Assembly (NCBI GenBank): GCA_002471185.1
Contig: DKPL01000096.1
Coordinates: 1-8,733 of the forward strand
Source: Bacteroides sp. UBA7335
GTDB lineage: Bacteria; Bacteroidota; Bacteroidia; Bacteroidales; Bacteroidaceae
Direction: 5' to 3'
DNA length: 8,733 nucleotides
This document shows, in pieces, positions 5,548 to 8,733 of this stretch (position 1 is its first letter; each line of letters starts with the position of its first letter). The notes under the pieces are model-generated. The model did not search any database. It was not told where the DNA came from and was given only the letters and a program-made list of their open reading frames with translations. The position numbers were made by a program, and so were the translations under genes.

Positions 5548-7254
5548 CTAAAACAGGCGTATAAAGTCGTCTAATGAGCATGACTCGTCTAACCCCAAAC
5601 GCTCCATCACCAAGTTGCGTCTTTTATAAATCATGTTTTTTGTACGACTAAACAAAATTGATATTTCTGTATAATTAAATCCCATTTTAAGGAGGCAGCA
5701 AAAGTAAATATCTTCATTTTTAAGTAAAGGGTATTGATGCGATAACCGAACAGAAAAAAGGTCGGAAACGGTGTCAAACTCAGAAATAATTTTCAGCCAC
5801 TGCTTATCAGTCAATGCAGCTGTAGAACTTCGTGCCTGTTCGCGTTTTTTAATAACATCAGTTAGTTTCTGGTAAAAAGGGAGTAATGGAAGCATATTTT
5901 TAAAAGTAAACTCTTGCTCACTTTTCACTTTATCGAGTTGTTTTTCTAAATAAGAAATATGTATTTTATCATTCTCACATTCGGATATTAATGTTTGCAG
6001 TTGAATCATTTTACTACGTTTTTCGTCCAACTTTAACTTCATCGCCATGGCCTCTTTTTTAATAGATGAGAGGTTTCTGCGATATTGAATAAATCGAAAT
6101 ATAAAATAAAACAGCAAACAGGTGATAACTAGAAATAAACTCCAGGTTCGAAGTTGCTGTTTACGCATTACAGATTCTTTTTCAGCCATTAATTCTTGAA
6201 AGATAGCTTCTTTAAGATTCTTCATCGTAGCACCTGAACGAACCGATTCATCCACCAAACGAGTGTAATGTAAGCAAGAATCGTTTAACCGTAACGCTTC
6301 ATCTAAAGCACCTTGCTTACGAGCTATTTCAGAAAGTAGCATGTAACTGCCACGCACTACTTTATGAATAGGCGCCAAGGTGGCTTTATGAAGGTAATGA
6401 AGAGCCGAATCAACCTTACCAATTCGCCAATAAGATTCGCCAAGTACCAAATAGCTCGAATAGTGACGCTGAGTATAAGGCTGTATATTGATATATTGCT
6501 TACTCCAATAAATTGCCTGCTCATTATCAGGAACGTAACTATAAGCAGCAGCGAGCGAAAGCACAATCATTCGTTCAACAGTGGGACGATTTAGATTTTT
6601 AATAATATGATAAGCTCTAAGTTGAATATCACGAGCCTTTTCGTAATAATCAGGGCCTCTTTCAATGTAAATATTGGATATATTGGTTAGGATAACCGCC
6701 AAACGAAGTGAATCGTTATTCAACTCTGCAGCTTTTTGAGCTTTTTTATAATACTCTCCGGCTTCTTCATAGAGTTGATGCTTATTACAAATATTACCTA
6801 AATTAGAATTGGCAAGACAAACAAACTCAAGATCTCCTAAATCTTTAGCCAGTTTCCGGGTCATCATTAAATACTTGATACCCAACGAAGCGCTATCTAA
6901 GTCCTGATAAACCCGTCCAAGATAATAGTATGATTTCATACGAAGATAATCCGAAACATTCTCCCTTTCATAGTAGTCTACCACTTCAACCATAACAGAG
7001 TCATCGGTATGATCAATATAACATTTGTCATTGGCCTGAGTAAGCAACAAATGGTAAACCATCCTATCAGAAGGAGAAAGCTCTGTGGGAGAGATAGATG
7101 CTAACAACGAACGAGCGCTATCGGGACATTGTAGTAGTAAATCAGTCACATCCAGCCGAGCGTCTGAGGGCTGATAGTCAGGTTTCTCGCAAGAGATGAA
7201 TAATATACAAAATAAGAATAATACAAGTACAAGTTTAGGATAAATACGAATCAT
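5548..7254 (-). CDS. Membrane-anchored TPR protein with C-terminal LuxR-like HTH (regulator)
   Basis: A 568-residue protein that appears to join a periplasmic sensor to a cytoplasmic DNA-binding domain. Residues 1-22 are a lipoprotein-like signal ending in the lipobox-like LFISC (Cys22). Residues about 35-335 are helical TPR-type repeats (for example LGRVYQDLDSASLGIKYL and ANSNLGNICNKHQLYEEAGEYYKKA). A membrane segment spans about 370-388, followed by basic RFIQYRR, which places the C-terminus in the cytoplasm. A charged coiled coil covers about 392-450. Residues 507-555 (LKNEDIYFCCLLKMGFNYTEIS through KNMIYKRRNLVMERLGL) fit a GerE/LuxR-like helix-turn-helix. Such proteins are common in Bacteroides and usually act near their targets; none is obvious here. 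It has its own promoter and an adjoining palindrome, so autoregulation is plausible. Ligand and targets are unknown. Confidence 0.88.
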   Translation of the reverse strand: MIRIYPKLVLVLFLFCILFISCEKPDYQPSDARLDVTDLLLQCPDSARSLLASISPTELSPSDRMVYHLLLTQANDKCYIDHTDDSVMVEVVDYYERENVSDYLRMKSYYYLGRVYQDLDSASLGIKYLMMTRKLAKDLGDLEFVCLANSNLGNICNKHQLYEEAGEYYKKAQKAAELNNDSLRLAVILTNISNIYIERGPDYYEKARDIQLRAYHIIKNLNRPTVERMIVLSLAAAYSYVPDNEQAIYWSKQYINIQPYTQRHYSSYLVLGESYWRIGKVDSALHYLHKATLAPIHKVVRGSYMLLSEIARKQGALDEALRLNDSCLHYTRLVDESVRSGATMKNLKEAIFQELMAEKESVMRKQQLRTWSLFLVITCLLFYFIFRFIQYRRNLSSIKKEAMAMKLKLDEKRSKMIQLQTLISECENDKIHISYLEKQLDKVKSEQEFTFKNMLPLLPFYQKLTDVIKKREQARSSTAALTDKQWLKIISEFDTVSDLFSVRLSHQYPLLKNEDIYFCCLLKMGFNYTEISILFSRTKNMIYKRRNLVMERLGLDESCSLDDFIRLF

Positions 7255-7258
7255 GTAG

Positions 7259-7291
7259 CAAAGATAGAAATATTTTGACTAACAAAACAAG
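7259..7291 (-). promoter_or_regulatory. Promoter of the TPR/HTH regulator, predicting a leaderless message
   Basis: TATCTTTG on the minus strand (complement of 7259-7266) is an exact TAnnTTTG match. CTTG (complement of 7288-7291) lies 21 bp upstream as the -33 element. Only four bases (CTAC) separate the -7 box from the ATG at 7252-7254, so transcription should begin at or within a few bases of the start codon. The signal peptide requires this start, since the next methionine is residue 65. Confidence 0.65.
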
Positions 7292-7310
7292 GTAAATATA
7301 ATATATTTAC
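7292..7310. promoter_or_regulatory. Perfect 19-bp palindrome abutting the regulator -33 box (candidate operator)
   Basis: GTAAATATA (7292-7300) and TATATTTAC (7302-7310) are exact reverse complements around a single central A. The palindrome touches the -33 box (7288-7291) of the TPR/HTH regulator promoter, a position typical for a dimeric regulator that activates or represses. The symmetry is seen directly. Binding, and by which protein, is inference; the encoded HTH protein is an obvious candidate. Confidence 0.5.
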
Positions 7311-7487
7311 ATCTTTTAGAGATATAACCTAAAAATAAAGGATAGCAGGAAATAAAACAACTGATTATTATTAAAAGCAGCAAACAGAAAGTCATGCAGA
7401 TATCTTTACCAGATTAAACAATATAAGGCGTAAAATAGCACAATAAAATCATCTTTTTTCAAAAATAAAACACGCTATTAACCATAA

Positions 7488-7536
7488 ATAAAAATGACGA
7501 AAGCCGCCATTGAGGTAAAGTTCCTCAAGGCGGCTT
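7488..7536 (-). terminator. Intrinsic terminator of metK
   Basis: Bases 7501-7515 (AAGCCGCCATTGAGG) pair with 7523-7536 (CCTCAAGGCGGCTT) over 14 bp with one bulged A and a 7-base loop. It is the most GC-rich stem in the intergenic DNA. On the minus strand it comes about 30 nt after the metK stop and is followed by TTTCGTCATTTTTATTTA, a T-rich tract. It separates metK from the regulator gene. Confidence 0.85.
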
Positions 7537-7566
7537 CCTATATAAATAGCTGTAAAGCTACGCTGA

Positions 7567-8733
7567 TTACAAACCAAATGTAGATTTAATTTGATCTACA
7601 TAGTCTAATTTCTCCCAAGTAAACAATTCCACCTCTACAGTTTTATCGCCTTCATAGCGAGAGTCAAAATGCTTAGTAACTACCTGAGGTTCGCGCCCCA
7701 TGTGTCCATATGCAGCAGTTTCGCTATAGATAGGATTACGAAGTTTCAAACGCTCTTCGATAGCCTTAGGACGCATATCAAATAGCTCATCAATCTTCTT
7801 AGCAATTTCGCCATCGGTCATCTTCACATTGCTACGGCCGTAAGTATCAACAAATATATTGATAGGACGTGCCACACCAATAGCGTAAGACACTTGTACC
7901 AAAACCTCGTCAGCTACACCGGCAGCTACTAAGTTTTTAGCAATATGGCGAGCAGCATAAGCCGCACTGCGGTCTACCTTACTAGGGTCTTTTCCAGAGA
8001 AAGCACCACCACCATGAGCACCTTTACCACCATAAGTATCTACAATAATTTTACGACCGGTAAGTCCTGTATCGCCATGAGGTCCACCAATCACAAACTT
8101 ACCTGTAGGGTTTACATGATAAGTGATATGGTCGTTGAACAATGCCAATACATCAGGATGATTGATAGATTCAATAACGCGTGGCATCAAGATTTCGATA
8201 ACATCTTTACGAATTTTGGCAAGCATTTCTTCGTCAGCTTTGGCTTGAGCTTCAACCGAGCTATCAGCAGGCTGAACAAAGTCATCGTGTTGGGTAGAAA
8301 CCACGATTGTATCAATTCGTACCGGTTTACGATTATCATCATATTCAATCGTCACTTGACTTTTAGCGTCAGGACGAAGATAAGTCATCACTTTCTCTTC
8401 GCGGCGTATATCAGCAAGTACTTGCAAGATACGGTGCGACAAGTCGAGTGACAAAGGCATATAGTTTTCAGTTTCGTTAGTAGCGTATCCAAACATCATA
8501 CCTTGGTCGCCCGCACCTTGATCCATAGGGTCAAGACGTTCAACGCCACGGTTAATATCAGGGCTTTGCTCATGAATAGCCGATAAAACGCCACAAGAGT
8601 TACCTTCGAACATATAATCAGCCTTGGTGTAACCAATCTTCTTAATGACTTCGCGAGCAACCAATTGTAGGTCAATATACGCTTCGGTTTTCACTTCTCC
8701 AGCAATCACCACCTGTCCGGTAGTAACCATTGT
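7567..8733 (-). CDS. metK: S-adenosylmethionine synthase, N-terminus outside window
   Basis: Cytoplasmic enzyme making S-adenosylmethionine from methionine and ATP. The open frame runs off the right edge: the last three bases encode Thr before MVTTGQVVIAGEV, the usual inner block, so about 40 N-terminal residues including the HPDK motif are missing and the Met at 8728-8730 is not the start. Numbered from that Met, the conserved loop GAGDQG is at 72-77, FVIGGPHGDTGLTGRK at 212-227 and GGGAFSGKD at 240-248, followed by DRSAAYAAR. The C-terminal domain is complete to the TAA at 7567. A strong terminator follows. Any upstream riboswitch would lie outside the window. A long antisense frame (7945-8451, plus) is a shadow of this gene. 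Confidence 0.97.
   Translation of the reverse strand, partial: TMVTTGQVVIAGEVKTEAYIDLQLVAREVIKKIGYTKADYMFEGNSCGVLSAIHEQSPDINRGVERLDPMDQGAGDQGMMFGYATNETENYMPLSLDLSHRILQVLADIRREEKVMTYLRPDAKSQVTIEYDDNRKPVRIDTIVVSTQHDDFVQPADSSVEAQAKADEEMLAKIRKDVIEILMPRVIESINHPDVLALFNDHITYHVNPTGKFVIGGPHGDTGLTGRKIIVDTYGGKGAHGGGAFSGKDPSKVDRSAAYAARHIAKNLVAAGVADEVLVQVSYAIGVARPINIFVDTYGRSNVKMTDGEIAKKIDELFDMRPKAIEERLKLRNPIYSETAAYGHMGREPQVVTKHFDSRYEGDKTVEVELFTWEKLDYVDQIKSTFGL

Larger units (their letters stand above)
7255..7566. other. Intergenic region between metK and the TPR/HTH regulator
   Basis: The 312-base gap holds the metK terminator (7488-7536), a palindrome (7292-7310) and the regulator promoter (7259-7291). 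A small hairpin TAGCT-GTAA-AGCTA (7547-7560) precedes the terminator, just after the metK stop. A further exact -7 match on the minus strand (TATTTTTG, complement of 7460-7467) lacks a -33 partner. The remaining sequence, about 7311-7487, is AT-rich and I see nothing firm in it. Confidence 0.6.

Noticed and set aside
7279..7395. 38-codon minus-strand frame with a hydrophobic, cysteine-containing peptide (MTFCLLLL...)
   Set aside because: T-rich sequence yields Phe/Leu/Ile codons by chance, the frame runs through the palindrome and the regulator's -33 box (ending before the -7 box), and no convincing promoter precedes it.
7945..8451. 168-codon plus-strand open frame inside metK
   Set aside because: It is fully antisense to a strongly conserved metK region and its translation shows no recognisable domain; it is a shadow of the metK codons.
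1..8733. Mobile element, CRISPR array, prophage or defence system
   Set aside because: No transposase, integrase, regularly spaced repeats, terminal repeats with target duplication, or defence-type domains were seen; gene order and content are those of a core chromosomal region.

Overview
The window looks like a chromosomal housekeeping segment from a Bacteroidales bacterium, most likely Bacteroides or a close relative. The evidence is the gene content (a HemD-like protein beside a DUF4271 membrane protein and a rnpA-yidD pair, and a lipoprotein-type TPR/HTH membrane regulator), AT-rich intergenic DNA without Shine-Dalgarno sequences, and several exact matches to the Bacteroides promoter -7 element TAnnTTTG with a -33 TTTG-like element about 20 bp upstream. 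Everything except a 63-base gene tail at the left edge lies on the minus strand, so genes are read from right to left.

Right to left: a metK gene missing its N-terminus (7567-8733) ends at a strong hairpin terminator. Next is a 568-residue TPR/transmembrane/HTH regulator (5548-7254) whose promoter puts the transcription start at or next to the ATG (probably leaderless) and whose -33 box abuts a perfect 19-bp palindrome. A 498-base gap (5050-5547) follows, with an extra canonical promoter, a large inverted repeat and small ORFs. Then comes a tightly packed operon: LOG-family phosphoribohydrolase (4462-5049), DUF4271 membrane protein (3740-4465, 4-bp overlap) and a HemD-like protein with a TTG start (2983-3735). 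After a 62-base long-stem hairpin the second gene group is rnpA (2510-2893), yidD (2292-2513, 4-bp overlap) and a TatD-family hydrolase (1635-2276). tyrS (273-1565) and tRNA-Gln(TTG) (124-194) each have their own promoter, and the tRNA ends at a hairpin terminator facing the convergent gene at the left edge.

Functionally most of the window serves translation and core metabolism: S-adenosylmethionine synthesis, tyrosyl-tRNA charging, tRNA-Gln, RNase P maturation of tRNAs, and membrane-protein insertion (YidD). The HemD-like/DUF4271/LOG operon is less understood. I see no mobile element, CRISPR array, phage gene or clear sign of horizontal transfer. The least explained material is regulatory: the palindrome and leaderless promoter at the regulator gene, the possible attenuator or small RNA in the LOG upstream gap, and the long stem between hemD and rnpA.
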